Assembly (NCBI GenBank): GCA_016872915.1 | Contig: VGYQ01000015.1 | Span: 1-42,149 of the forward strand | DNA from: Planctomycetota bacterium | GTDB lineage: Bacteria > Planctomycetota > Phycisphaerae > Phycisphaerales > SM1A02 | DNA: 42,149 nt | Reading direction: 5' to 3' | Part shown: one piece after another, positions 17,278 through 26,626 of the stretch | How the letters are laid out: the number at the start of each line of letters is the position of its first letter | Numbering within the stretch: the first letter of the stretch is position 1 | Position numbers and translations under genes: made by a program | Notes under the pieces: generated by a model | Told to the model about the DNA's origin: nothing | Database searches by the model: none | Seen by the model: only the letters and a program-made list of their open reading frames with translations

Positions 17278-18404
17278 ACGACCCTCGCTTCCAAACGCTT
17301 GCCAAGACCATCGTGCATCACTCCTGCCAGTTGAAGGCGGGCGAAAACATCCTGATCGAGGCATTCGACATTCCAGAGCCCATGGTCTTGGCACTTGTGG
17401 ATGAGGTACAGCGTGCCGGCGCCCACGCGCATGTGGATCTCCGCTCAACGCGTGTGATGCGCGCCCTGCAGTCCGGCGGCTCGGAGGGGGCGCTCCGCAG
17501 CTGGGCATCGTGCGACCTGCACCGCATGAAGCAGATGCAGGCCTATGTTGGACTCCGCGGCAGCTTGAACGCCAGCGAGATGGCGGGCATCGACGAAGCG
17601 CAGATGCGCGCGGTCGGCAAGCTGTATCAGCATCCCGTCCATCTCGAACAGCGTGTCAAGCACACCAAGTGGGTCGTCCTCCGCTGGCCAAACGCCAGCA
17701 TGGCACAACTGGCCAAGCGCAGCACAGGTGACTTCGAGAACTTCTACTTCCAGGTGTGCTGCGTCGACTATGCGCGCATGGACCGTGCCGTTCAACCGCT
17801 CGTGAAGCGCATGAATGCGGCGAAGCAGGTGCACATCGTCGGTCCCGGTCCGACCGACCTCCGCTTCTCCATCGAGGGCCTTCAAGCAGTCCCCTGCTCT
17901 GGCGAACGAAACATCCCAGACGGCGAGTGCTTCACCGCACCCGTGCGTGACAGCGTGGAAGGCATCCTGCAATACAACACTTCGACCCTCTATCAGGGCA
18001 GCACCTTCGGCAACATCCGCTTTGAGTTCTCCAAGGGGCGCATCATCAAGGCCACCTGCGATGGCGATTCGCAGCGCCTGAACGCCATCCTCGACATGGA
18101 TGAAGGCGCTCGCTTCATCGGCGAGTTCAGCCTCGGCTTCAACCCCGCCATCCTGACCCCCATGCTCGACACGCTCTTCGACGAGAAGATCGCGGGCAGT
18201 TTTCACTTCACGCCTGGACAGGCGTACGAGGGAGAAGCCGACAACGGCAATCGAAGTCAGGTGCACTGGGACATCGTGTGCATCCAGCGACCAGAATTTG
18301 GTGGTGGCACGGTCGCCTTCGACGGAGAAGTCATCCGCCGAGATGGGCTGTTCGTCGTGCCCGACCTCCTTGGCTTGAACCCCGACCGCCTCGGCAGCGC
18401 GTGA
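17274..18404 (+). CDS. M29 family aminopeptidase (AmpS/AmpT-like)
   Basis: 376 residues, near the family norm of about 370-410. M29 enzymes are cytoplasmic metal-dependent aminopeptidases using two cobalt or zinc ions. The N-terminal LKAGENILIEAFD and the C-terminal motifs fit: ERNIPDGECFTAPV with acidic metal ligands, IGEFSLGFN, GSFHFTPGQAYEG, and VHWDIV with the His/Asp ligands. The family glycine-rich 'N.SQ.HWD' segment is preserved. Coupled to the HAD gene and followed after 35 bp by a small lipoprotein gene. Peptide turnover is the likely role; the metabolic link to threonine aldolase is only positional. Confidence 0.92.
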   Translation: MNDPRFQTLAKTIVHHSCQLKAGENILIEAFDIPEPMVLALVDEVQRAGAHAHVDLRSTRVMRALQSGGSEGALRSWASCDLHRMKQMQAYVGLRGSLNASEMAGIDEAQMRAVGKLYQHPVHLEQRVKHTKWVVLRWPNASMAQLAKRSTGDFENFYFQVCCVDYARMDRAVQPLVKRMNAAKQVHIVGPGPTDLRFSIEGLQAVPCSGERNIPDGECFTAPVRDSVEGILQYNTSTLYQGSTFGNIRFEFSKGRIIKATCDGDSQRLNAILDMDEGARFIGEFSLGFNPAILTPMLDTLFDEKIAGSFHFTPGQAYEGEADNGNRSQVHWDIVCIQRPEFGGGTVAFDGEVIRRDGLFVVPDLLGLNPDRLGSA

Positions 18405-18439
18405 TTGTTTGGCACATACGAAGTCGTACCATCTGTCGC

Positions 18440-18772
18440 ATGTCCAATCGGCACACCTTCACTCCCCGCAGCTTCACCCTCCGTGCTTCGCTGATTCCGT
18501 GCGCGCTTGTTGTGGGCACACTGCTCACAAGTGCGCTTGTGGCGTGCGAGGAGGAGGATGAGGAGCCAACACCCGCCCCTGCGCAGAGCGATCAGCGCCC
18601 CTTCGATCAGCCACCCGCGGGCGGCAGCAAGTCTGCTCTTGGCAAAGCGCGCGATGCTGCTGTGAGCGTGCGGGATCGCATGCAGGAGCGTGACGCGGAG
18701 ATTGGCAAGATGGCGGACGATGTCTTCAAGACGTCGCCCCCATCAGAAGCGCCGCCCGAAACTCCCGAGTGA
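18440..18772 (+). CDS. Small lipoprotein
   Basis: 110 residues. The signal peptide has a basic n-region (RHTFTPRSFTLR), a hydrophobic core (ALVVGTLLTSALV) and a lipobox ending LVAC, immediately followed by an acidic run (EEEDEE). The rest is Pro-rich and then helical and charged (SALGKARDAAVSVRDRMQE). No family was recognised. Probably the last gene of the operon that begins with threonine aldolase. Start at 18440; the frame upstream is a shadow of the M29 gene. Confidence 0.7.
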   Translation: MSNRHTFTPRSFTLRASLIPCALVVGTLLTSALVACEEEDEEPTPAPAQSDQRPFDQPPAGGSKSALGKARDAAVSVRDRMQERDAEIGKMADDVFKTSPPSEAPPETPE

Positions 18773-18774
18773 CC

Positions 18775-18795
18775 ACCGCACTTCCGTCGTGCGGT
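18775..18795. terminator. Hairpin between convergent genes
   Basis: ACCGCAC (18775-18781) pairs with GTGCGGT (18789-18795) around a 7-nt loop, inside the 45-bp gap between the convergent lipoprotein and FKBP genes. No T-run follows on either strand, so efficient intrinsic termination is uncertain; position is the main support. Confidence 0.35.
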
Positions 18796-18817
18796 TCATC
18801 CAAACGGCGTGATCCAG

Positions 18818-19813
18818 TCACTTGCCAGCAGGCTTTGCCGGCTGCACTGTCTGAACCGGCGGCGGTGTCTTTGCGCCACCCGCGGGCGCGCCACCCGCGG
18901 CGCCGCCTGTTGCAGGATCACTCACGACCTTGAGGAGTTCCACATCGAAGATCAGCGTCGCCTTGGCAGGGATCACAGGCGGACGACCACCGGGTCCATA
19001 CGCCAGCTCGAAGGGGATGATCAGCTTTCGCTTGCTACCCACCTGCATTGATCCGACCCCCTCCGTCCAACCCTTGATCACATTCGACAGGGGAAATGAT
19101 GCGGGCGAGCCGCGATCGACGGAGGAGTCGAACTTCGTCCCATCCACGAGGTATCCCGTGTAGTGAACCTCGACGACCGCGCCCGGACCGCTTGGCGCCG
19201 CTCCCGTGCCAGGCTGCAGTTCGATGTACTGAAGTCCACTCGGCGTCGTCACGATCTCGCCCGTGGCGTCGACACCCGGGAACCGCCCACGCACGTTCTC
19301 TGAAACGACTGCGCCATCGACCGCGCCAATCACGATCGTGTGGATCTTGTCTCCGCTCAATACTTCGACCGTATAGGTCGGCGGCGAAGCACTGAAGTTC
19401 GACGCGACACTGCGCACCACACCATTCACTTTGGCCTGTGCCGCCGCCAACGCCTTCGGTGGTGTCACGCGGATCGCCTGCACTTCACCTGTCTGTCCGT
19501 TGACCATCACGGTCTGTGCAACGCCACCCGAAACGCAGACCACTTCATACATGGCCACATCGCCGTTCAGCTTCGACGACGCAGAGACGACGCCCCCACC
19601 CGAAGCCTGCGCGGCCATCTCCATTGCCTTCGCAAGATCGACCTTCTGCGCCGCCAACTTCTGCGCAGTCTCCGCAGGATCGACAGGCATCGTGGTGTAG
19701 TCAGGTGTTGTGCCTTGTGCCAAGACCACTGTGGAAGTGATCAGCAGGGTGGATGCCAAGAACATCGTGGCGGACACGAACCGAGAGCAAACGATTCTGA
19801 GTGTGGTGGTCAT
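18818..19813 (-). CDS. Exported FKBP-type peptidyl-prolyl isomerase with N-terminal PepSY-like region
   Basis: 331 residues. Signal peptide 1-33 ([17 protein letters not shown]). Residues about 57-116 fit a PepSY pattern (helix [11 protein letters not shown], then YEVVCVSGG, then [11 protein letters not shown]), and about 120-175 look like a second diverged copy ([18 protein letters not shown]). Residues 190-297 are a canonical FKBP domain: [60 protein letters not shown]. The C-terminal tail is Gly/Ala/Pro-rich (from 300). A periplasmic foldase is likely. The start at 19813 begins directly at the signal peptide. It lies downstream of transketolase and rpiB on the same strand, 94 bp after rpiB. 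Confidence 0.9.
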   Translation of the reverse strand: MTTTLRIVCSRFVSATMFLASTLLITSTVVLAQGTTPDYTTMPVDPAETAQKLAAQKVDLAKAMEMAAQASGGGVVSASSKLNGDVAMYEVVCVSGGVAQTVMVNGQTGEVQAIRVTPPKALAAAQAKVNGVVRSVASNFSASPPTYTVEVLSGDKIHTIVIGAVDGAVVSENVRGRFPGVDATGEIVTTPSGLQYIELQPGTGAAPSGPGAVVEVHYTGYLVDGTKFDSSVDRGSPASFPLSNVIKGWTEGVGSMQVGSKRKLIIPFELAYGPGGRPPVIPAKATLIFDVELLKVVSDPATGGAAGGAPAGGAKTPPPVQTVQPAKPAGK

Positions 19814-19907
19814 AGTTGGATAGGTTGTGATGGAAGAGTTGAAAGTGATAGCTCCAAGAAGGAGCGCTGTGTACAGCGGACTGAGGAGGCTACAGCAAAG
19901 GTCGCGT

Positions 19908-20384
19908 TCAGCGGGCGGCTGCCGATGCCGCGCCGGTGCTGTATCGCATCTCGATCGCCTGCACCTTCGCAAGACGGCGTGCATGACGCTCCTCGTTCGT
20001 ATACGTGGCGTTCAGAAACGCACGAACCATGTCCTGCGCGAGCGCAATGCCGACCACGCGCCCGCCGAGCACCAGAACATTCATCGCGTCATGCTCGACA
20101 CCTTGATGCGACGAGTAGTAGTCCACACAGTTGCCCGCACGGATACCCGGCACCTTGTTCGCCGCCACACTCGCCCCGATGCCGGATCCGCACAGCAGGA
20201 CACCCCGCTCCACGCGTCCCGACACCACTTCCGCTGCGATCTTCTCCGCAAAGTCTGGGTAGTCGCAGGGAGTCGTCGAGTGCGTTCCCAGATCCGTCAC
20301 ATCATGCCCGAGCCCGCGAACGAAATCCACCAACTGCTGCTTCAGTTCGAATCCCGCGTGATCCGAGGCCAGTGCGACCTTCAT
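19908..20384 (-). CDS. rpiB: Ribose 5-phosphate isomerase B
   Basis: 158 residues, typical of RpiB/LacAB proteins, which interconvert ribose 5-phosphate and ribulose 5-phosphate. Motifs: [15 protein letters not shown] at the start (D8, H9), [14 protein letters not shown] with the catalytic Cys C65, and [17 protein letters not shown] near 97-112. The start ATG overlaps the transketolase stop (ATGA at 20381-20384), so both enzymes of the non-oxidative pentose phosphate pathway are co-translated. Confidence 0.95.
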   Translation of the reverse strand: MKVALASDHAGFELKQQLVDFVRGLGHDVTDLGTHSTTPCDYPDFAEKIAAEVVSGRVERGVLLCGSGIGASVAANKVPGIRAGNCVDYYSSHQGVEHDAMNVLVLGGRVVGIALAQDMVRAFLNATYTNEERHARRLAKVQAIEMRYSTGAASAAAR

Positions 20385-22525
20385 CGTCCCGCACTCCCAA
20401 CGCGCTCGACCACTGCCTTGGCACGTGCTGCGATGGACGCGGCATCGAATCCAAAGTGCTTCATCACGGCCGACAGCGGTGCCGATGCGCCGAAGGTGGT
20501 CATGCCGATCGTCTCGCCATCGATGCCCACATAGCGATCCCAACCGAATGTTGACAGCATCTCCACGGACACGCGCGCACGCACGGATGGCGGCAGCACC
20601 GAGTCGCGGTATGCACGATCCTGGCGGTTGAACAGTTCGCAGCACGGCATGCTCACGATGCGAACACCGATGCCCTGCGCCGCCAGCAGATCCGCAGCAG
20701 CGATGCAGAGCGAAACCTCACTGCCCGATGCGATGAAGATCAGATCCGGCTTGCCCTTCGGCGCGTCGCGCAGCACATAGCCACCCTTCGCGACACCCGA
20801 AGCAGGCGCGAACACGGTGCGATCAAGCGTCGGCAGATCTTGCCGCGTCAGTGCGAGCACGGCGGTCTCGTGCGTCAGCGGCGCAATCACGCGCCAGCAT
20901 TCGGTCATCTCGTTCGCATCGGATGGACGGAACACCAGCACGCCAGGCATAGCCCGCAGCGCCGCGAGTTGCTCGATCGGCTGATGCGTTGGCCCATCCT
21001 CGCCAACACCGATCGAATCGTGCGTGAAGATGTAGACCACAGGCAGTTCCATCACCGCCGAGAGGCGGATGGATCCCTTCATGTAGTCGCTGAAGATGAG
21101 GAACCCCGAGCCATAGGGTCGAACATGCGAGAGGCTGAGACCGTTGCAGATCGCGCCCATCGCATGCTCGCGGATACCAAAGTGCAGATTGCGACCACCC
21201 GGCGTCGCGGCTTGGAACGACCCAGCGCCATCGAATCCGAGCAGCGTCTTCGTGCTCGGCGCAAGATCTGCGGAACCACCGATCAACCAAGGCAGCCGCT
21301 TCGCGAGTGCGTTCAGCACCTTGCCGTTGGAGATGCGCGTCGCCATGCCCTTCGCATCGGCGGGGAATGTGGGCAGGTCCGCGGCCCAGTCGTCGGGCAG
21401 CTCGCGCGCCTCCATGCGGCGGATCTCTTCCGCCTCCTTCGGGAACGCCTTCGCGTACGCGCCGAAGCGCTCATTCCACGACTTGGTGAGTTCTGCGCCG
21501 CGGGCACCGAGTCGCTCGTTGAATCGCTCGCGCACACCCGCGGGCACCAGGAACTTTTGATCCTCAGGCCACCGGTAGAACCGCTTCGTGCCGATGATCT
21601 CCTCATCGCCGAGCGGCTCCCCGTGCGCAGCGCTCGTGTCCTGCCTCGTCGGCGCGCCGTAACCGATGTGGCTGTCGACGATGATCAGCGTCGGTCTGTC
21701 CGTGGTTTCGCGCGCTGTCGCATAGGCACGCCGCAGCAGATCAAGATCGTTCGCATCCGCCACGCGCAGCACGTTCCATCGGTAACCAAGGAAACGCGTG
21801 GCCACATCATCGTCGTACGCCAGCGATGTGCTCCCCTCGATCGTGATTCGGTTGTTGTCATAGATCCAGCACAGGTTCGAGAGCCGCAGATGTCCTGCGA
21901 GACTGGCCGCCTCGCCCGAAATGCCCTCCATCATGCAGCCGTCGCCGCAGATCGACCAGACGCGCCAGGTGTAGAGATCGAAGTTCGGTCGGTTGTAGCG
22001 CGCCGCGAGCCATCGCTGCGCCATCGCCATTCCAACACTCGTGGCGAGCCCCTGCCCGAGCGGTCCCGTCGTTGTCTCCACGCCCGATGTCAGATGAGAT
22101 TCGGGATGACCAGGGCAGAGCGACCCAAGTTGGCGAAATGCCTTCAGATCATCGATGCGCAAGCTCGGCTCACCGGTCGGTCGACCATCCTTGCCCACCC
22201 GTTGCGTTCCACTGAGATGAATGAGCGAATACAGCAGCATCGATGCGTGTCCATTGCTGAGCACGAAGCGATCACGATCTGGGCAGCGCGGATTCGCGGG
22301 GTCGAATCGCAACACATCCTGCCAGAGTTCGTACGCCACGGGAGCGAGCGCCATCGGCGTGCCAGGATGTCCGCTCTTTGCCGCTTGCACCGCATCCATG
22401 GAGAGCGTGCGAATGGTGTTGATCGCAAGCGAGTCAACGGCAGGCACATCACCGGGAGCACCGCTCATCGGTGTCGTGATGGCGGGCTGCGGCTTTGATG
22501 AAGGGGGCATAGCTGTCGAGGACAT
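20381..22525 (-). CDS. tkt: Transketolase
   Basis: 714 residues, with a slightly longer N-terminus than the usual 660-680. Transketolase moves two-carbon units between sugar phosphates using thiamine diphosphate and Mg. Visible: SGHPGTPMALAPVAY, LSNGHASMLLYSLIHL, the ThDP motif GDGCMMEGISGEA ... NLCWIYDNN, the Pyr-domain motif VGEDGPTHQPIEQL with the cofactor-contacting Glu, and FGASAPLSAVMKHFGF near the C-terminus. The start at 22525 is supported by GGAGAAAG about 6 nt upstream; residues 1-30 are Ser/Pro-rich and unlike the family. Coupled to rpiB. Confidence 0.97.
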   Translation of the reverse strand: MSSTAMPPSSKPQPAITTPMSGAPGDVPAVDSLAINTIRTLSMDAVQAAKSGHPGTPMALAPVAYELWQDVLRFDPANPRCPDRDRFVLSNGHASMLLYSLIHLSGTQRVGKDGRPTGEPSLRIDDLKAFRQLGSLCPGHPESHLTSGVETTTGPLGQGLATSVGMAMAQRWLAARYNRPNFDLYTWRVWSICGDGCMMEGISGEAASLAGHLRLSNLCWIYDNNRITIEGSTSLAYDDDVATRFLGYRWNVLRVADANDLDLLRRAYATARETTDRPTLIIVDSHIGYGAPTRQDTSAAHGEPLGDEEIIGTKRFYRWPEDQKFLVPAGVRERFNERLGARGAELTKSWNERFGAYAKAFPKEAEEIRRMEARELPDDWAADLPTFPADAKGMATRISNGKVLNALAKRLPWLIGGSADLAPSTKTLLGFDGAGSFQAATPGGRNLHFGIREHAMGAICNGLSLSHVRPYGSGFLIFSDYMKGSIRLSAVMELPVVYIFTHDSIGVGEDGPTHQPIEQLAALRAMPGVLVFRPSDANEMTECWRVIAPLTHETAVLALTRQDLPTLDRTVFAPASGVAKGGYVLRDAPKGKPDLIFIASGSEVSLCIAAADLLAAQGIGVRIVSMPCCELFNRQDRAYRDSVLPPSVRARVSVEMLSTFGWDRYVGIDGETIGMTTFGASAPLSAVMKHFGFDAASIAARAKAVVERVGSAGR

Positions 22526-22599
22526 GAACTTTCTCCGTGAGCCACTCAACCTTTGCTTGGACTGACCGCACCAAGCGTCCGTCTTTGATCCAAGCGGGC

Positions 22600-22615
22600 G
22601 AGAGGATAGCCTCTC
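22600..22615 (+). promoter_or_regulatory. Hairpin covering the SD-like sequence of the next gene
   Basis: GAGAGG (22600-22605) pairs perfectly with CCTCTC (22610-22615) around ATAG, ending 3 nt before the ATG at 22619. GAGAGG is the only Shine-Dalgarno-like sequence there, so folding would hide it. Whether it regulates translation is inference. Confidence 0.35.
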
Positions 22616-22618
22616 AAC

Positions 22619-23278
22619 ATGATGATGAGGAATGCTCTCTCGGTGCTCGCCGCGTCCGTGATCGTGACCGCCGCGGCCTCTGCACAAGATCCACGCGAAA
22701 CAACAACCTCGTTCGATGGACCACCGCGTCAGATGGATGAAAACGCCACTCCTCCGGGGATTGGCTTCAACCAGTCATCGGGAGGCGAGTTGAGTGCAAC
22801 AGCGCTGGAACAAGAAGCGATCGGATCGGCATCCGTTCGCTACCACTACTACGGCACGGGCTTGCATCAGAACAACACGCTTGGTGGTCAGTACGGTCAG
22901 GGGTCGGCACCCACGGAAGCAACGCGATCTTCAACGCAGGGCGTGGCACTAGGCCCTGCTCAAACTTCCGTACCGGGCGCACCAGAGACACAAATGCCCA
23001 CACAGCCCGTTGGCTACGCGAAGCAGCAGTTCATGACGCCGATCAGCAACCCCACCAACACATCCTGGCATCTCTATCGCGGACCAATCACAGGAATGAT
23101 GAACACGAACGCCGAACCGAGCGCTTCGAGCGTCTATCACATCAATGGAAACGCCCCCGATGCGACTCCAGGCGGACCTGGCTACGGTCGCGGTTCGCTC
23201 ATGGGGCACTTTGCTCCCTACGCGTTGGGCGGAAACGGATTCGCGTTCGGCTGTGCACTGCCGTTCGGCTACGACTGA
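22619..23278 (+). CDS. Exported low-complexity hypothetical protein
   Basis: 219 residues. Three consecutive ATG codons (22619, 22622, 22625) open the gene; a signal peptide follows (ALSVLAASVIVTAAASAQ). The mature part is rich in Gly, Asn, Gln, Ser, Thr and Pro (LHQNNTLGGQYGQGSAPT, GPGYGRGSLMGHF) with aromatic residues spread through it, and has no Cys except one near the C-terminus (FGCALPFGYD). No family was recognised. It reads like a disordered or matrix-type secreted protein. Divergent from transketolase (93-bp gap). Confidence 0.65.
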   Translation: MMMRNALSVLAASVIVTAAASAQDPRETTTSFDGPPRQMDENATPPGIGFNQSSGGELSATALEQEAIGSASVRYHYYGTGLHQNNTLGGQYGQGSAPTEATRSSTQGVALGPAQTSVPGAPETQMPTQPVGYAKQQFMTPISNPTNTSWHLYRGPITGMMNTNAEPSASSVYHINGNAPDATPGGPGYGRGSLMGHFAPYALGGNGFAFGCALPFGYD

Positions 23279-23304
23279 CGGACCACTGGGCACATACCGA
23301 GATC

Positions 23305-23352
23305 AAGAAAAGGACCCGAGAGGGCTTCCCCACGAAGGAGCCCACTCGGGTC
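23305..23352 (-). terminator. Rho-independent terminator of the TIM-barrel gene
   Basis: GACCCGAG (23313-23320) pairs with CTCGGGTC (23345-23352), and the stem continues imperfectly inward (GGGCTTCC with GGAGCCC). On the minus strand the stem is followed by CTTTTCTTG. It lies about 120 bp after the end of the minus-strand isomerase-like gene. It could also slow plus-strand transcripts from the preceding gene. Confidence 0.6.
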
Positions 23353-23471
23353 ACCGGAGTCATACGCCTGTTTCACAGGCGCAGTACTGATAACGCGAGT
23401 CAGCGCAAAGGCAAATGGAATCCAAGACTTTTTCATGAATTGGCCCCGCCATGCGCGAACCGCATGCGCAT

Positions 23472-24377
23472 TCACACAGAGCAGATCCGAACCGCCTGCG
23501 CCAGTGACTCGAAGGGCGCACGCGAGGGGATGAATTCCTGCGCGAAGTATCCGCTGAATCCGGTCGCCGTCAACGCGCGCACGATCGCCGGGTAGTGAAG
23601 CTCCTGACTGCCGTCGATCTCACGCCGACCTGGCACGCCGCCCGTGTGATAGTGCGAGATGGCTGCATGGTGCTGCTCCATCGTTCGTATGACGTCACCT
23701 TCCATGATTTGCATGTGATAGATGTCATAGAGCAGTCGGAATCGGTCGCTGCCCACACGCTGAACAAGTTCTGCTCCCCAAGCCGTGTGATCGCACTGAT
23801 AGTCCTTGTGATCGACCTTGCTGTTGAGCAGTTCCATAATGATCGTCACGCCGGCGGATTCCGCAAGAGGCATCAGTCGCTTCAGCCCAGCCGTGCAGTG
23901 GCGCAGCCCATCCGCATCGGACAGCCCTGCTCGGTTGCCCGAGAACACGATCATCTGCGGAATGCCTGCGGCCGCCACGCGCGGCAAGAGTCGTTCGGAC
24001 CCCGCGATGATCTCGTCGTGATGCTCAGTCCTGTTGAAGCCCCTCGTAATCGATGTCGGCCCATTCGCCACCGCACACTCAAGCCCCGCCGCACGCACCT
24101 GCAACCACTCCGGTTCATCAAGCAGCTCGATCGACGAGATGCCGATCGCCTTCGACTGCTTGATGAGTTCATCGAGGGAAACGCCCGAGTAGCACCAGCG
24201 GCACACCGAGTGTCGCCAGCGAGCCGATGCGTTGGCTGGCGTCTGCGCGCCGCTCGGTGATGCCGCAAAGGCTGACCCAGCGTCCTGCGCAGAAGCAACC
24301 GAGCGCACCACAGATCCCGCGGCAATTGCCCCTGCCGAGTGAAGTGTGGCCGACTTGAGAAAGGTGCGCCGTCTCAT
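23472..24377 (-). CDS. Tat-exported TIM-barrel protein (hydroxypyruvate isomerase / sugar phosphate isomerase-epimerase-like)
   Basis: 301 residues. The N-terminus is a twin-arginine signal (MRRRTFLKSATLHSAG ... VASAQ, cleaved near 31). Residues 54-301 match the xylose isomerase-like TIM barrel: metal-ligand candidates are E182 (IIMELLNS), D218 (LLYDIYHMQ), His 242/244 (ISHYHTGG) and E281 (FAQEFIP); this pattern is that of hydroxypyruvate isomerase (Hyi). Planctomycetes hold many Tat-exported relatives of this superfamily of unknown substrate, so Hyi activity is not assured. The start at 24377 is fixed by the Tat motif; it lies only 45 bp after the 16S terminator, leaving little room for its own promoter. 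Confidence 0.82.
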   Translation of the reverse strand: MRRRTFLKSATLHSAGAIAAGSVVRSVASAQDAGSAFAASPSGAQTPANASARWRHSVCRWCYSGVSLDELIKQSKAIGISSIELLDEPEWLQVRAAGLECAVANGPTSITRGFNRTEHHDEIIAGSERLLPRVAAAGIPQMIVFSGNRAGLSDADGLRHCTAGLKRLMPLAESAGVTIIMELLNSKVDHKDYQCDHTAWGAELVQRVGSDRFRLLYDIYHMQIMEGDVIRTMEQHHAAISHYHTGGVPGRREIDGSQELHYPAIVRALTATGFSGYFAQEFIPSRAPFESLAQAVRICSV

Positions 24378-24421
24378 GTTCGTCGGACAGGCTAGACGCC
24401 ATTCACCGAAACACATGCCGA

Positions 24422-24460
24422 CAAAAAAGCACCAAGCGCCCGCGAGCGGACGCTTGGTGC
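24422..24460 (-). terminator. Intrinsic terminator of the 16S rRNA unit
   Basis: GCACCAAGCG (24429-24438) pairs perfectly with CGCTTGGTGC (24451-24460), with extra pairing CCGC/GCGG inside; on the minus strand the stem is followed directly by TTTTTT (24423-24428). It lies about 135 nt after the 16S 3' end and before any 23S could begin. Confidence 0.85.
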
Positions 24461-24591
24461 GTGTATGCAAGAGAGTTGTTGGATGCCTTCCGACGCCGTT
24501 TCCGACGCCGTATCCACCACGAGGGTGGACGAGGTTGCGTTGACGATTTCGCTCAGAAGATCGCTCTTCTGATGCGTCTAATAATATTCCA

Positions 24592-26086
<1,495 letters not shown>

Positions 26087-26458
26087 TTGGACAGGCTTAC
26101 GCCTGATTCTTCGAAAGAAGGTTGCCTGGCGACCCATCACGAGGATGGGTCGGTCGTCTTCATCGGTCCGAGCCGATGCCAGCAATTGGCGATTGCTGGG
26201 TTTGACCAAACATCCTTGCCCGTTGTCTGTTGCCTTGCGGCCCAGACGCAGGGAAAGGTCTTCGGAAATGACCATTCACTTGGACATCACAGAGGATGTT
26301 CAGTCTCTCCTGCTGTGGCAGGAGAGGGTTTCTTCGCGCGCAGACCCTGTGAGAGTCGGCGAACGAAGCCACATCCTCGCGGCGATCCAACAACTCAATT
26401 GTCAAAGATGAACCTTTGGTGCCGAAACACCGCAGGCCCCGGGCTCAAATGAGTCGGG
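26087..26458 (-). promoter_or_regulatory. Structured leader of the 16S transcript with BoxA-like element
   Basis: About 370 nt from the predicted start to the mature 5' end. At 26394-26410 the minus strand reads CATCTTTGACAATTGAG, close to the BoxA antitermination element (consensus around CTCTTTGACAATT). Further down are perfect short hairpins: CTCTCCTGC/GCAGGAGAG (26305-26326), CCAGCAAT/ATTGCTGG (26179-26199), CATCGG/CCGATG (26161-26178) and GACCCATC/GATGGGTC (26131-26151). No open frame here reads as a gene. Roles in antitermination and processing are inferred. Confidence 0.55.
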
Positions 26459-26464
26459 TCGATG

Positions 26465-26493
26465 AATGTAGCAGAGCCTGCAGCGCGTGTCAA
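26465..26493 (-). promoter_or_regulatory. Promoter of the 16S rRNA gene
   Basis: On the minus strand a perfect -35 box TTGACA (26488-26493) is followed after 17 nt by TACATT (26465-26470). Transcription would start near 26458. No A/T-rich UP element is evident upstream. The gap from 26494 to the end of comF (26626) holds nothing else that I recognise. Confidence 0.65.
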
Positions 26494-26626
26494 CTGCACG
26501 CAAGAGTGTGGAGAACTCTGCAGCATGGGTCGCAGACAAGCCTTGGCGCGGCGTTCGTCAGGCATGGTTCTCGGACCTCGCTGCGTTCATAAACCACTGC
26601 AAAACATGTGTTTCTGGATACGCAGG

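Noticed and set aside
20840-22498. 552-residue plus-strand open frame opposite transketolase
   Set aside because: Same mirror effect; transketolase is unambiguous.
24486-24515. Direct repeat of TTCCGACGCCG in the 16S trailer as a mobile-element trace
   Set aside because: Two adjacent 11-nt copies only, no inverted termini and no transposase; simple local duplication is enough.
26400-26405. TTGACA as a second -35 box for 16S
   Set aside because: No acceptable -10 at 16-18 nt; the surrounding sequence fits BoxA better and a good promoter exists at 26465-26493.
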